From NCBI RefSeq assembly GCF_900104695.1, contig NZ_FNSW01000001.1, positions 1,922,001 to 1,986,000 on the forward strand: 64,000 bases of DNA. The letters run 5' to 3'. Under the pieces are notes generated by a model that was given only the letters and a program-made list of their open reading frames with translations, had not been told where the DNA came from and did not search any database. Source of the DNA: Paenibacillus sp. GP183 (GTDB lineage Bacteria > Bacillota > Bacilli > Paenibacillales > NBRC-103111). Shown piece after piece: positions 25,524-34,512 of this stretch (position 1 is the stretch's first letter; each line of letters begins with the position of its first letter). Both the position numbers and the translations under genes were made by a program.

Positions 25524-27887
25524 CTAGGCCGAAATTTCCTTGAATTTACCCGGAGTAATCCCCTCGTATTTTTTAAACGTACGAATAAAGGCGTTGACAT
25601 CATTGAAACCGACACAGCCAGCTACTTCGTTAATGTTTTTGTTTTTCACCGTGATAAGATGCTTGGCCTGTTCAATTCGCATCTTGTTAATCGTATCCAG
25701 TAAGCCTTCTCCTGTTTGATCCTTGAATAGCTTGGATAAGTAAGTGGGTTTCATGTCAAAATGATTGCCGATCATGGAGATATTCAAGTTTGCATCTTTA
25801 TAGTGCTCTTGAATATAAGCTTTTACCATGCCGATTAAATCGTTCAAGGATTGCTGCCGGGTCAACTGGATATTTTGCTGCCGCTTGGATGATGTATATT
25901 CACAGACCGTTTTGAAGAAAGCGATCATCTGCTCGTGCATATCCTGGATCGATTCACAAGCGGCCAACTGCTCAATCCATTTCGGATTTTGCACCAGAAA
26001 GCTTTCCTGCACACTCCCGATTTCGCTGACCGCCTTGATCATCGTACTGACCAAATTGAGCATAAGGCAGCGAACAAAGGCAATCGATACACCGGGACTT
26101 TGGAAATTCCCTTCAATGATCTCATCCAGCGTTTGCCGGGCAAGGTCAAAATTGCCGATTTTCAAGTAATTGATCAGCTGCTGCTCCACCTGCAGCGGGT
26201 AATAATAGCCAAATTCACTCTTTTCCGCATTTTGCAGCCGTATTTTTTCATACGATAAAATTTCCTTACTGCCCATAACCAATTTGTATTCCATAGCGTC
26301 CAAGGCTTCCAAATAACACTGGAATATATTCTCGATCTGATTGTGTACAGTACTTACGGAAAAGGTCAAGTGAATATGATAATGCTCGGCTAAATACTGC
26401 TGAGCCTCCCTTGAAATCCGCAGCAGATCTTCCTTACTCTCTTCCTCGTTCAATGGGCTGAAATTGATCAGACATGCCAACGACTCGTCGATTTCCATGA
26501 CATATCCCAGGTTGCTCTTTCCGGCAAATTCCTCCAGAATGTTGGTGACAATAAATTGCAGAAGCTTACGCTTCTCCTCTTCATGGAAACCTTCGACTCT
26601 TTGAAAAAAGGGGGAATCGTTCTCCAAATACATCAAAATCACGGCAAATTGATCCGATTTAAATTGAATATCGAATGCAGCCAGTGATTCATCAACAGGA
26701 ATCTGGCTATCCAGCCTTCCTTTCAGCAAACGGGACAGAAAGTTATTTCGGAGGATGTGTCTTTGCTGTCCCATTTTCGTCATCAACGAATCCATCTTGG
26801 TGAGCGTGCTGTCAAAAGTCTGTTGAATGAATTGGAACTCATTGTTTCCTCGGCCGTAACCGACTTCCGACTTGCCAGAAAAGGCCTCCACCAGCCTTTG
26901 TAAAGGATGGTAGTTGCGGCGCAGAAAGAAGGTAGCGAGCAGCACGCCGCCACAGAGACTGAGCAAACTGCTGGCAATGGTGAGATTTCGAACAGCCTCC
27001 GCTTTTTTCCAGTATAAGCTGCTTGGAATCATGGAAATGTACTTCAACCCCGAGCGTGCGGACGTCATGTACAGAACCTCAAACTTTTCTCCATGGATGG
27101 TTGAATAGATTAGGCCTGTAGAAGCATTCATCTGACTTAAAGGTATACTGGAGGTGAGCATATCATCCGAGTTGGATACCAACAGGTCGTTTTGTTCATT
27201 CAGGATAAATACATGCCCTTGGTTAAACAATTCCACATTTTCAATAGCGCCCAAAATACGGCTTTGGTCAATCATGATCACATTGGCTGCCGGGGAATCA
27301 TTCGGATTAAGCGAGTAATTGCTGAAGTAAGCAACGGTCTTACGCACTTCGCCGTCTAGATTGCGAACCATGGGAAGAAAACCCCGAAAGTTTTTTTGGT
27401 TGACGATAGATTTCCACTTGTCATAGGAAAAGGTGCTGCTGGCGTGTAGAAGATCATAAGCGGAATGTCCATCACGAACCCTGCCAGGCAGAATCGCCAT
27501 GTCTGTGGATTTCACATAGAGATAAAAGAGGTCAATTTGAGAGTAAGCGGTTTCATAAGGCTTCATGTCTTGGGATATTTGATACAGATCGTAGTTGTAT
27601 TCTTCGGGATGAGCGCTGTATTTGTTCGAGTATAGAAGCTCCTGCACACGCAAGTTCCAGGTCAGTTCAAAATTCAACCGCTGCATCGAAAGGAAATGAT
27701 TATCCATCACTTCGCGAACCTGGTTCAGCAATGCATCATTGGCTTGGTGGATTTCGCTTTTGAGTGTTTGGCTGGAGATGGCATACACAAATATGCTGAT
27801 GATCAAGGGGAGCAGCAGAATCGTCAAGTAGGAAATGAGCCAGGTCAGCACTACGCTTCTGCGTCGTTTAAGAATTCCCTTGAACAT
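25524..27887 (-). CDS. Membrane-bound AraC-family regulator with extracellular sensor
   Basis: 787 aa. Helix 1 is at about residues 14-36 (WLISYLTILLLPLIISIFVY). A Cache-like extracellular domain extends to about 270 and helix 2 follows at about 275-297. Then come a cytoplasmic linker and two C-terminal AraC-type HTH motifs in about 690-785 (ISMIGNHFDMKPTYLSKLFK, then VAGCVGFNDVNAFIRTFKKY). Such YesN/LplR-type proteins flank sugar ABC operons in Paenibacillus and activate them on sensing ligand. The start ATG at 27887 has GGGAGGG upstream; a longer reading has none. It is separated by about 200 bp from the transporter operon. Confidence 0.92.
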   Translation of the reverse strand: MFKGILKRRRSVVLTWLISYLTILLLPLIISIFVYAISSQTLKSEIHQANDALLNQVREVMDNHFLSMQRLNFELTWNLRVQELLYSNKYSAHPEEYNYDLYQISQDMKPYETAYSQIDLFYLYVKSTDMAILPGRVRDGHSAYDLLHASSTFSYDKWKSIVNQKNFRGFLPMVRNLDGEVRKTVAYFSNYSLNPNDSPAANVIMIDQSRILGAIENVELFNQGHVFILNEQNDLLVSNSDDMLTSSIPLSQMNASTGLIYSTIHGEKFEVLYMTSARSGLKYISMIPSSLYWKKAEAVRNLTIASSLLSLCGGVLLATFFLRRNYHPLQRLVEAFSGKSEVGYGRGNNEFQFIQQTFDSTLTKMDSLMTKMGQQRHILRNNFLSRLLKGRLDSQIPVDESLAAFDIQFKSDQFAVILMYLENDSPFFQRVEGFHEEEKRKLLQFIVTNILEEFAGKSNLGYVMEIDESLACLINFSPLNEEESKEDLLRISREAQQYLAEHYHIHLTFSVSTVHNQIENIFQCYLEALDAMEYKLVMGSKEILSYEKIRLQNAEKSEFGYYYPLQVEQQLINYLKIGNFDLARQTLDEIIEGNFQSPGVSIAFVRCLMLNLVSTMIKAVSEIGSVQESFLVQNPKWIEQLAACESIQDMHEQMIAFFKTVCEYTSSKRQQNIQLTRQQSLNDLIGMVKAYIQEHYKDANLNISMIGNHFDMKPTYLSKLFKDQTGEGLLDTINKMRIEQAKHLITVKNKNINEVAGCVGFNDVNAFIRTFKKYEGITPGKFKEISA

Positions 27888-28108
27888 GTGACATCCCTCC
27901 CGGAAAAATATAGGACTTATTTTATATTTTAACCAATGATTTTCTTTTCGTATATACGCCAATAAATTTCAAAAGCAATTCAAGCAGGATGGTAACAGAA
28001 CGATAGGACTTGAATAGGTTGGAGTAAAGCGCCCAGAAAAAGCGCAAATGAAAAAAAACCTTTGCCGCTAATATGGCTTGATTAACAAATTTATTGGGAG
28101 GTATATGA

Positions 28109-28924
28109 ATGGCGAACGAATTTGTTATGCGATCCTTGGATGAAGTTCGTTTTTGGTCACGGATTATGAAGGAGCATTCCCTGTTCTTAAAGTTAGGTTT
28201 TCGGTGCGAGGATACACATTTGATCAACGAAGCCAATCATTTTTATCGAATTTTTGAAGCGATCGAGCAAAGATCTCATGCTTTCCAACAAGATGCGGAT
28301 CCCTCAACTATTCAGCGGTTTAACATTGAAGCTCATAGTGCCGTTTCCCATATCTGGGCATTCAAAAGAAAGGTATTGGGGTTAATCCTGACAGGCCAGC
28401 TGCCTGGTTCGAATAATTTCCCTCTTCTGGTGGATCACGTCAGTCGGGAGGCTTTTTATTTTAGAAACCGATTGGAGGAGCTGAATCAAGGTAAGCTGGA
28501 ACCTCTGCAGGATGCCATTATTGATGAAAACGTATTTTTCTTAAAAATCATGGCTGATCATGCCAAGTTCATCGGCCACCTGCTTGATCCATCCGAACGC
28601 AAGCTTGTGGAGCAAGCCCGCGAATTCAGCCATGATTTTGATCAACTGTTGTTCCAGGCCCAGGATTTGAGTTCCATGCGTCCGCAATCTCAAACACAGC
28701 CTTTACTCGGTCAATTTCTTGACCAGAACAGAGTTTCCGTCAAATCATTGCGCGATTTCAAACAGACTGCAAGAGACTTGATCGAACAGTGTAAAATCAA
28801 AAGCATCATCCATCCACTTTTAGCTGATCATGTTTTCCGTGAAGCTAATCGATTTTTGGAAATTATCGACATGTTTGAACATACTTTGACGGGTTCAGGC
28901 CAACATATAGTACTGTCTCATTAA
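28109..28924 (+). CDS. DUF2935 domain protein
   Basis: 271 aa, with two related four-helix halves. The first begins LDEVRFWSRIMKEHSLFLKLGF and the second is DENVFFLKIMADHAKFIGHL, each with the Glu/His pattern that is characteristic of DUF2935 and probably binds metal. The function is unknown. Cytosolic. The ATG follows GGGAGGTATATGA. It is a single gene, followed by an 86-nt structured repeat. Confidence 0.87.
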   Translation: MANEFVMRSLDEVRFWSRIMKEHSLFLKLGFRCEDTHLINEANHFYRIFEAIEQRSHAFQQDADPSTIQRFNIEAHSAVSHIWAFKRKVLGLILTGQLPGSNNFPLLVDHVSREAFYFRNRLEELNQGKLEPLQDAIIDENVFFLKIMADHAKFIGHLLDPSERKLVEQAREFSHDFDQLLFQAQDLSSMRPQSQTQPLLGQFLDQNRVSVKSLRDFKQTARDLIEQCKIKSIIHPLLADHVFREANRFLEIIDMFEHTLTGSGQHIVLSH

Positions 28925-28940
28925 TGGATTAACAAACAAA

Positions 28941-29026
28941 GATAAACGGCTAAGCCGTCCTAAAAGACGAGCCCGTTTGTTAAGGTTGATGCGAAGCAAG
29001 ATAAGTTTAGAAAAACTTATACTTTC
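28941..29026 (+). repeat. 86-nt structured repeat, copy 1 (candidate RNA)
   Basis: About 95% identical to 52078-52162. Predicted folds are AAACG+GCT paired with AGC+(C)+CGTTT, enclosing CGTC/GACG, and an 8-bp stem ATAAGTTT/AAACTTAT. The differences from copy 2 fall in a bulge, a linker and a hairpin loop, not in stems. It sits between convergent genes. Confidence 0.75.
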
Positions 29027-29038
29027 ATTCAAATCAAG

Positions 29039-29078
29039 AAAGGCCCTAAACCCCATTCATTTGGAGTTTAAGGCCTTT
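29039..29078. terminator. Terminator hairpin between convergent genes
   Basis: AAAGGCC-TAAAC paired with GTTTA-GGCCTTT forms a strong stem between the DUF2935 gene and the minus-strand permease gene. It could act in both directions. Confidence 0.7.
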
Positions 29079-29095
29079 GATGTATGTTTCTCATT

Positions 29096-30172
29096 TTACA
29101 AAACGGACATTCCAGCAATACCGCTCAAAATTCCAAGAAGCACCACGGAACCTGTTACAAACAGCAGCACTCGCTTAGGAAAAAATTTATAAACAATTAA
29201 AAGTGAAGGAAGGCTCACGACCGGCAGAGTAAGCAGCAATACCGCAGCTGGGCCGGTTCCCAGGCCAAAGGACATCATCGTTTGAATGATCGGTATCTCC
29301 GCTGCAGTCGGGATCACAAAAAGCATGCCCACGACGGCAAATAAAAGGATGAGAAGAATACTGTTCGATAAAGACTCTCCTACAGCCGGGAACATCCAAG
29401 CGCGGAAAGCGCCTAATAAGAGCACGGAAAGGATATACGCAGGAACTACATAGAGAGTCAGCTGCCATAAGCTTTTTAACCATCTGGTCATTAAAGGCTG
29501 TGTAGCTTGAATCTCCAATTGTTCTTGTGCCTTATCGAGCATTTTCGTATCTTTAATCTTTCCAGCGAAACGATTCGCATAGTAGCTGACGCCAAAAGTG
29601 AGAATCAGACCGAAAACCAATCTAAGGACCGTGAACTTCCAGGACAGAACAAAAGTCATAAACACCAGCGTCGCTGGATTCAGAGCCGGATTACCCAGCC
29701 AAAAAGCCAAGGCGGCGCCAATGGACACATTCTTTTTGCGCATGCCTACAGCGATCGGAGCGGCACAACACGTGCACATCATCCCAGGAAGAGATGCAAT
29801 ACCGCCTAGTGCGGTGCTGCCCAAGGAGGCTTTCCCCAGCATTCTAAGCAGCCATTGTGCAGGAATCAAGACTTGAATCAATGACCCTAAGAGAATACCA
29901 AGAACTGCTGCTTTCCAAACCGATTTGTAATAGGCTGCTGCATAATCCCAGGCCGCTTGCCATGAAGGTGCGGGTGCAGTTGCACTTTTACCGGAGACAA
30001 TGGAAGCTCCGATCGTGTGTTTGATGGAGGCATCTATTGCTTTATTGTAATAAGGCCACCATTTTACATAAGTTAGTCCCGCTATGGCAATGAGCAGGAA
30101 GATAACCACGGATACAACTACTTTTTTGCTTGCGATCTGGGTGTTATTGGACAACCCGCTTGCCTGATACAT
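29096..30172 (-). CDS. YraQ/ArsP-like permease (DUF318)
   Basis: 358 aa, about eight to ten membrane helices. The motif GMMCTCCAAPIAVGMRKKNV with a Cys-Thr-Cys-Cys cluster, followed by WLGNPALNPATLVFM, is characteristic of the DUF318/ArsP_1 permeases. Members include methylarsenite exporters, but most have no known substrate; the thiol cluster suggests a soft-metal or organometal ligand. The start ATG at 30172 follows GTGGAGGTTTGACC. A longer upstream reading adds a hydrophobic segment without a site. Confidence 0.85.
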   Translation of the reverse strand: MYQASGLSNNTQIASKKVVVSVVIFLLIAIAGLTYVKWWPYYNKAIDASIKHTIGASIVSGKSATAPAPSWQAAWDYAAAYYKSVWKAAVLGILLGSLIQVLIPAQWLLRMLGKASLGSTALGGIASLPGMMCTCCAAPIAVGMRKKNVSIGAALAFWLGNPALNPATLVFMTFVLSWKFTVLRLVFGLILTFGVSYYANRFAGKIKDTKMLDKAQEQLEIQATQPLMTRWLKSLWQLTLYVVPAYILSVLLLGAFRAWMFPAVGESLSNSILLILLFAVVGMLFVIPTAAEIPIIQTMMSFGLGTGPAAVLLLTLPVVSLPSLLIVYKFFPKRVLLFVTGSVVLLGILSGIAGMSVL

Positions 30173-30272
30173 GGTCAAACCTCCACACAAAATGAAATAG
30201 ATTAGCAATCCGCTAAATATTATACCACAATATACGGACATTCGAGTTGATTTATTACTGACAAAAAACCCG

Positions 30273-30446
30273 CTAGATTTCTTGTTTCTCTAAAACAATA
30301 TTTTTTAGCCGCTGCAATTCTTCACGTCTCGTTTTTGCATTTAGCCTTCCGCTGATATTGTTTTTAGTCCGGTACTCCTCCTCCATGATTTTCAGCTCAT
30401 GAATTCTTTTATCAATTTCCTCAAAAATATGTATAGACTCTTTCAT
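30273..30446 (-). CDS. Hypothetical protein, 57 aa, charged helical
   Basis: Short ORF starting MKESIHIFEEIDKRIHELKI and ending RREELQRLKNIVLEKQEI. Strongly helical and charged, coding-like composition, no family recognised. AAAAGGGG lies about 11 nt upstream. Its start lies inside the 3' end of the preceding 35-aa ORF, in another frame. Confidence 0.5.
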   Translation of the reverse strand: MKESIHIFEEIDKRIHELKIMEEEYRTKNNISGRLNAKTRREELQRLKNIVLEKQEI

Positions 30447-30528
30447 GTAAAAAAACCCCTTTTTCTATGTACTCCATCCCATCATACATTTTATCAATTT
30501 CAGATACAATCAAATCCTCTTCAGGCAT
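30421..30528 (-). CDS. Hypothetical 35-aa ORF coupled to the acetyltransferase
   Basis: Starts at an ATG that shares its A with the acetyltransferase stop (TAATG) and encodes [20 protein letters not shown] followed by a short tail. Stop-start overlap suggests reinitiation. It could be a real micro-peptide or a spurious frame; no homology is recognised. Confidence 0.35.
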   Translation of the reverse strand: MPEEDLIVSEIDKMYDGMEYIEKGVFLHERVYTYF

Positions 30529-31076
30529 TACGATCGGCTGTAGGCTTGTTTGTGAAACCCTGTGATGAAGTGAAAAAGCGCCTCCCCCTCCTCGGGCAGT
30601 GGATTCTCCGGATAGAAGCTCAGGTACATGGCACGGTAGGGCTCGGGCACCCAGATGTATTGATGAACATATTCCGTGAGATGAAAGCCGCATTGTTCCC
30701 AAAACCGGATACGCCGCATATTCTCCTCCGTTTGTTCAGATTCAACCTCGACCACAATCCCTCTACAGCCTTCATTTTTCGCCCATTTCTTTATTTGATC
30801 CATAAATAATCTGCCATATCCTTTACTGCGCTGATCTTCTCTAATAGCAATATAATCGATGATCAGTACGTTAGCTTTCCTATCTATACCGGAAAGAGCC
30901 ATTGCGATAACATCGTTTTCATCGGTAAGCGTATGCAGCTGGCTCATCTGCTTGTCGAACATACCCTGGATAATGGCCCGAGTCTTCTTGCCGTCTTTGG
31001 GAAAAGCCTGTTGGTAAATCGGCTCCACTTTCCTCCAAAGCTCATCATTCCACTCTTCGGTTATATGATGCTCCAT
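30528..31076 (-). CDS. GNAT-family N-acetyltransferase
   Basis: 182 aa, GCN5-related acetyltransferase. The acetyl-CoA-binding motif A is in [20 protein letters not shown] (R-x-x-G-x-G/A), preceded by [13 protein letters not shown], with C-terminal FWEQCGFHL. The substrate is unknown. The start ATG at 31076 is 9 nt after GGAG; the ATG at 31085 abuts it. Two small ORFs follow, the first coupled by TAATG. Confidence 0.87.
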   Translation of the reverse strand: MEHHITEEWNDELWRKVEPIYQQAFPKDGKKTRAIIQGMFDKQMSQLHTLTDENDVIAMALSGIDRKANVLIIDYIAIREDQRSKGYGRLFMDQIKKWAKNEGCRGIVVEVESEQTEENMRRIRFWEQCGFHLTEYVHQYIWVPEPYRAMYLSFYPENPLPEEGEALFHFITGFHKQAYSRS

Positions 31077-31191
31077 CAGTAACATCTCCTATAATATTCT
31101 TATCCACAGCATTTCCAATAAAAGTTCATGATCAACATACTTCTATAATAATGATAAAATAAAGAAATGAAAAACGTCAAAGGAGAGCACC

Positions 31192-32058
31192 ATGAACAAC
31201 AACGGACGTATGAGCCGAAGAGCATTTCTAAAACAATCAGGGCTTGCAATTGGCGGACTCATCCTCGCAGGAATCGGAACCTCAGTTCATTCTTTTTTCA
31301 TTGAAAGATTCTGGTACGATATCCGCCAGGTCAAGCTTGAATTCCCCAACCTCCCCGCTGCTTTTTCCGGAATGCGTATCGTTCAATTCAGCGATATTCA
31401 TCTCGACCATTATTTCGACAATGACAGGCTGGCTGCGGTTATCGAACGGCTCAAGCCGCTAGGCGCCGATCTCATTTGCTTCACAGGCGACTTGTTCGAT
31501 GTCAATATCGGCAGCGATTCGGAACGAACTGCCTCGCTGCTTGCGACGCTGGAGGCTCCACTCGGGAAATGGGCTTGCCTCGGCAATCATGATTATTGGG
31601 CAGGACCTTCGCCTGTTACCCGTATACTCGAGAAGGCGGCTTTTCGAGTACTGAACAACACCAGCCAAGCGATTCGCCGCGGAGGGGAAACGATCCGGAT
31701 TGCGGGCATCGATGATTGGCTGAAAGGAACGCCCAATCTGGACCTGGCAATCGGCGGGCAGCCAAGCAGCGAGTTCACGCTTCTTCTCGCGCATGAACCC
31801 GACATTGCGGATTTAACACAGCGATATCCGGTCGATCTTCAGTTTTCCGGACACAGTCACGGCGGACAAATTTCGCTTCCCGTTATCGCTTCATTAGCCG
31901 CACCTCCGAAAGGAAAAAAGTACGTTGCCGGGCTTTATGAGTTTCCTGGTTCTTCGTTAAAGCTGTATACGAATCGCGGAATTGGCACCACGATTATCCC
32001 TATTCGGCTCTTCTGCAGGCCGGAGATCACGGTTTTCACCCTTATCCGCACAGCCTGA
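31192..32058 (+). CDS. Tat-exported metallophosphoesterase, YkuE-like
   Basis: 288 aa. The N-terminal twin-arginine motif SRRAFLKQSG precedes a hydrophobic segment, so it is predicted to be exported by Tat and to be active on the cell surface. Calcineurin-type phosphoesterase motifs follow in order: QFSDIHLDH, CFTGDLFD, GNHDYW, LLAHEPD and SGHSHGGQ. B. subtilis YkuE, the close family model, is a Tat substrate at the cell wall. The ATG follows AAAGGAGAGCACC. Single gene. Confidence 0.9.
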   Translation: MNNNGRMSRRAFLKQSGLAIGGLILAGIGTSVHSFFIERFWYDIRQVKLEFPNLPAAFSGMRIVQFSDIHLDHYFDNDRLAAVIERLKPLGADLICFTGDLFDVNIGSDSERTASLLATLEAPLGKWACLGNHDYWAGPSPVTRILEKAAFRVLNNTSQAIRRGGETIRIAGIDDWLKGTPNLDLAIGGQPSSEFTLLLAHEPDIADLTQRYPVDLQFSGHSHGGQISLPVIASLAAPPKGKKYVAGLYEFPGSSLKLYTNRGIGTTIIPIRLFCRPEITVFTLIRTA

Positions 32059-32170
32059 GTCCCGCCAGAAAAATACCTGTGGGGGTAGTCAGCTATTCAG
32101 AACGTGCTATAATACCTATGTCCCCTTCCACATTATTCCTGGGATCTAATCAAACACTAGGAGAACTCAA

Positions 32171-33181
32171 ATGGACATTACCGAAATTCCGATCCATAAG
32201 ATAGATGAAGATACCGATCAACCGAGAAATATATTTGATGAAGAGTCTCTGCAAGAATTGATGAAAAGCATTGCAGAGCTTGGCTTGCTGTCTCCGATCA
32301 AAGTAAGAACGACTCCAGGCGGCAGATATAAAATCATATACGGGAACCGCAGGTATAAAGCGTGTAAAACACTTGGCCTTCAAGCAATTCCCTGTATCGT
32401 ATCTACAGCGACCGATGAATTGGAAATATATTTGGAGCAAATCGCAGAGAATCTTACCAGAGAAGGCTTTTCTCCGATTGAAGAAGCCGAAGCATTTCAC
32501 AAGCTGATGAACGATCCCAAATTTTCAAGCTCGATCAAATATCTTTCAAGTAAACTGGGTAAGCCAGAAGCCTATATTAAAAACAAGTGTGATCTGCTCA
32601 ATTTCGGGGATAAAATAAAAAAGCTGGTCGTAAGCGGCACGGAAATCAAGAAAGATAGACTGACGGAAGAGCAATTAATGCCCATTAAAGATTTACCGAT
32701 TGAGCACCGTGATCCACTCGCATTGATCATTGCTAGAGACGAGCTGCCCGTGAGTGATGTGAAGAAGATTGCCCGCTTGTTTAAGGATAAGGATATGTCA
32801 TCCGGCACCAAAGACAAGCTCTTATATAAATCAGGCCATGAATTGCTCCAAACTTGGTCCGTCTTTGAACAAAATAAAGCGGAAAGAGCAAAATCGACGG
32901 CACCGAAAGCTGCGACAGCAAAAGAAAAACCCGAGAAAAAGGCTCAAGAGCAAACAACGGTTGCCCCTATTGAAGTTCAGCTGCAGCGATGGTTAGCATC
33001 ATTATCCGAACCTGGCCTGCTGCCGCCGGATGCTCTGGAAATCAATGGTATGATACCAGCGAACTTTCTTAACAATATAGATCTGCTGATTGAAAATCTG
33101 GAGAAGCATCTGAATGCATGGAAAAAGGTTAAGGAACAAGCTGAAAACCCTATTTCAAACAAGGAGATGAACCGATTATGA
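32171..33181 (+). CDS. ParB/Noc-like protein, orphan
   Basis: 336 aa. The N-terminal ParB domain shows IPIHKIDEDTDQPRNIF, GLLSPIKVR, YGNRRYKACK (the GERRxRA-type nucleotide-binding motif, here GNRR) and AENLTREGFSPIEEAEAF. A central helical region corresponds to the ParB HTH area, followed by an Ala/Lys linker and a Leu-rich C-terminus. No parA lies beside it and no parS-like site was searched for, so this is not the usual chromosome-partition locus. The ATG has AGGAG upstream. It overlaps the next gene as ATGA and heads a three-gene operon. Confidence 0.85.
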   Translation: MDITEIPIHKIDEDTDQPRNIFDEESLQELMKSIAELGLLSPIKVRTTPGGRYKIIYGNRRYKACKTLGLQAIPCIVSTATDELEIYLEQIAENLTREGFSPIEEAEAFHKLMNDPKFSSSIKYLSSKLGKPEAYIKNKCDLLNFGDKIKKLVVSGTEIKKDRLTEEQLMPIKDLPIEHRDPLALIIARDELPVSDVKKIARLFKDKDMSSGTKDKLLYKSGHELLQTWSVFEQNKAERAKSTAPKAATAKEKPEKKAQEQTTVAPIEVQLQRWLASLSEPGLLPPDALEINGMIPANFLNNIDLLIENLEKHLNAWKKVKEQAENPISNKEMNRL

Positions 33182-33498
33182 TTATTTCAACAACAGAAGG
33201 AATTGCGGGACATGAGGTTACAGAAGTTCTGGGTACTACGTTTGGAGTCGTGGTTCGGGCCAGAGGCATCGGCGGAGACATTTTGGCTTCGTTAAAGGGT
33301 CTCGTCGGCGGTGAGGTCACGCAATACACACAAATGGTTGAAGACGGCAGAAAGCAAGCGATGGATCGTATGGTTAAAAATGCAGCGGCAATGGGTGCTG
33401 ACGCCGTTGTCATGATGCGTTTTGACAGTGGTGATATCGGGCAGAACATGAGCGAAATCGTCGCTTACGGAACCGCGGTTCGCCTGCAAAAACGCTGA
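33178..33498 (+). CDS. YbjQ family protein (UPF0145)
   Basis: 106 aa, cytosolic. The segments TTEGIAGHEVTEVLGTTFGV, RARGIGGDILASLKGLVGGE and MGADAVVMMRFDSGDIGQN are family features. YbjQ forms a pentamer in structures; its role is unknown. The start overlaps the parB-like stop by four bases (ATGA), with AAGGAG upstream inside that gene. Coupled to the following membrane protein by TGATG. Confidence 0.92.
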   Translation: MIISTTEGIAGHEVTEVLGTTFGVVVRARGIGGDILASLKGLVGGEVTQYTQMVEDGRKQAMDRMVKNAAAMGADAVVMMRFDSGDIGQNMSEIVAYGTAVRLQKR

Positions 33499-33740
33499 TG
33501 ACTGCCGTTTTTCTTATCTACGGCTCTTGGTTTGCCGGCTTTCTGATTCTATTGCTGCTGAGCTGGTTAATCTTCGACAAGAGATACAAAATAAGAGAAG
33601 ATGATGCAGCCTCGATGGGAAAGCCGTCCAATGGATATCTTCCCACATCTGAAGCCTTCATCGATCCCAAGGACGGGTTAAAGTATCGCGTATACTACAA
33701 TCCCAGGACTGGAGAACGGGAGTATGTTCGCGAGGATTAA
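33498..33740 (+). CDS. Small membrane protein, third gene of the ParB-like operon
   Basis: 80 aa. One N-terminal helix (VFLIYGSWFAGFLILLLLSW, residues 4-23) is followed by a cytoplasmic or external tail with YRVYYNPRTGEREYVRED. Not recognised as a named family. Its start shares a base with the YbjQ stop (TGATG), so translation is coupled. A possible membrane anchor for its operon partners; that is inference only. Confidence 0.75.
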   Translation: MTAVFLIYGSWFAGFLILLLLSWLIFDKRYKIREDDAASMGKPSNGYLPTSEAFIDPKDGLKYRVYYNPRTGEREYVRED

Positions 33741-33779
33741 TTTGTTGTGAAGCTTCAAATCCCCTTTTTCTGTGTAAAA

Positions 33780-33820
33780 GAAAGTCCCAAAGCCATAAAT
33801 AGTGGCCTTGGGACTTTCTT
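33780..33820 (+). terminator. Terminator of the ParB-like operon
   Basis: GAAAGTCCCAA-GCCA / TGGC-TTGGGACTTTC forms a long stem followed by TTC, with T-rich sequence downstream. Confidence 0.8.
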
Positions 33821-33959
33821 CATGAGTTTTGATTTTTATTTTATTCGACAAACAATCCTAAATCTCCCTCCCTATCGTTCGACAACCTTTTTATTCATTC
33901 TCATATACTATTTTTCTTGATCATAATAATACAAAAAAATAGTGAAAAGGTGTGGGAGC

Positions 33960-34250
33960 ATGCTAATCAAAAAGAAAGTCGACATTGAAGAGATTTTGGA
34001 TAACTTTTCCGCTGTTGCTAATTGGGATGCTTTAGGTGAAAAATATTACATCGTGTTTGCGGATAATAAACGGACGGGCCAATGGACCTTAATGAATTAC
34101 GTCAACAATCATTTCAGTGTGCACGGACTGGGTGAAAACTATGTAGATGACAACGAAACGTTCTTTGAGGCTCGGGACAAGGTGGTTTCATTTTTATGGG
34201 AGAATCGGTCCGGATTTAACGCTGCCGTCAAACAAATGGAGTCCATTTAA
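33960..34250 (+). CDS. Hypothetical protein, 96 aa
   Basis: Begins MLIKKKVDIEEILDNFSAVA and contains KYYIVFADNKRTGQWTLMNY. Cytosolic, mixed alpha/beta, no family recognised. The start ATG at 33960 has AAAAGGTG about 10 nt upstream; a GTG 18 nt earlier overlaps that site. Translationally coupled to the next ORF (TAATG). Confidence 0.65.
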   Translation: MLIKKKVDIEEILDNFSAVANWDALGEKYYIVFADNKRTGQWTLMNYVNNHFSVHGLGENYVDDNETFFEARDKVVSFLWENRSGFNAAVKQMESI

Positions 34251-34432
34251 TGAACTTGGGAGACCGCATGTTGAGAATCATATATGAAAACTACAGAGGA
34301 TTTAAAATAACCAAGCAAGGGAGTACCTATTTTGCAATCCATAAAGAGGCTCGTTTCAGTCATTTGCGCTTGAGCGAACTATTAAACACGATCGACAGCT
34401 ACATTGAAAAAAACCTTACCCCTGAGGAATGA
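34250..34432 (+). CDS. Hypothetical protein, 60 aa, coupled to the preceding gene
   Basis: Begins MNLGDRMLRIIYENYRGFKI and ends DSYIEKNLTPEE. The ATG at 34250 shares its A with the previous stop. A second start at 34268 with GGGAG 6 nt upstream is also possible. Unknown function; the pair may encode interacting subunits. Confidence 0.6.
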   Translation: MNLGDRMLRIIYENYRGFKITKQGSTYFAIHKEARFSHLRLSELLNTIDSYIEKNLTPEE

Positions 34433-34512
34433 GTTGAACATCAACAAAGGGTTGATCTTATAAATATTTGGGGACCAGCCCATTGCAAATGCCGCTGCTT
34501 TTAGATAGCACA

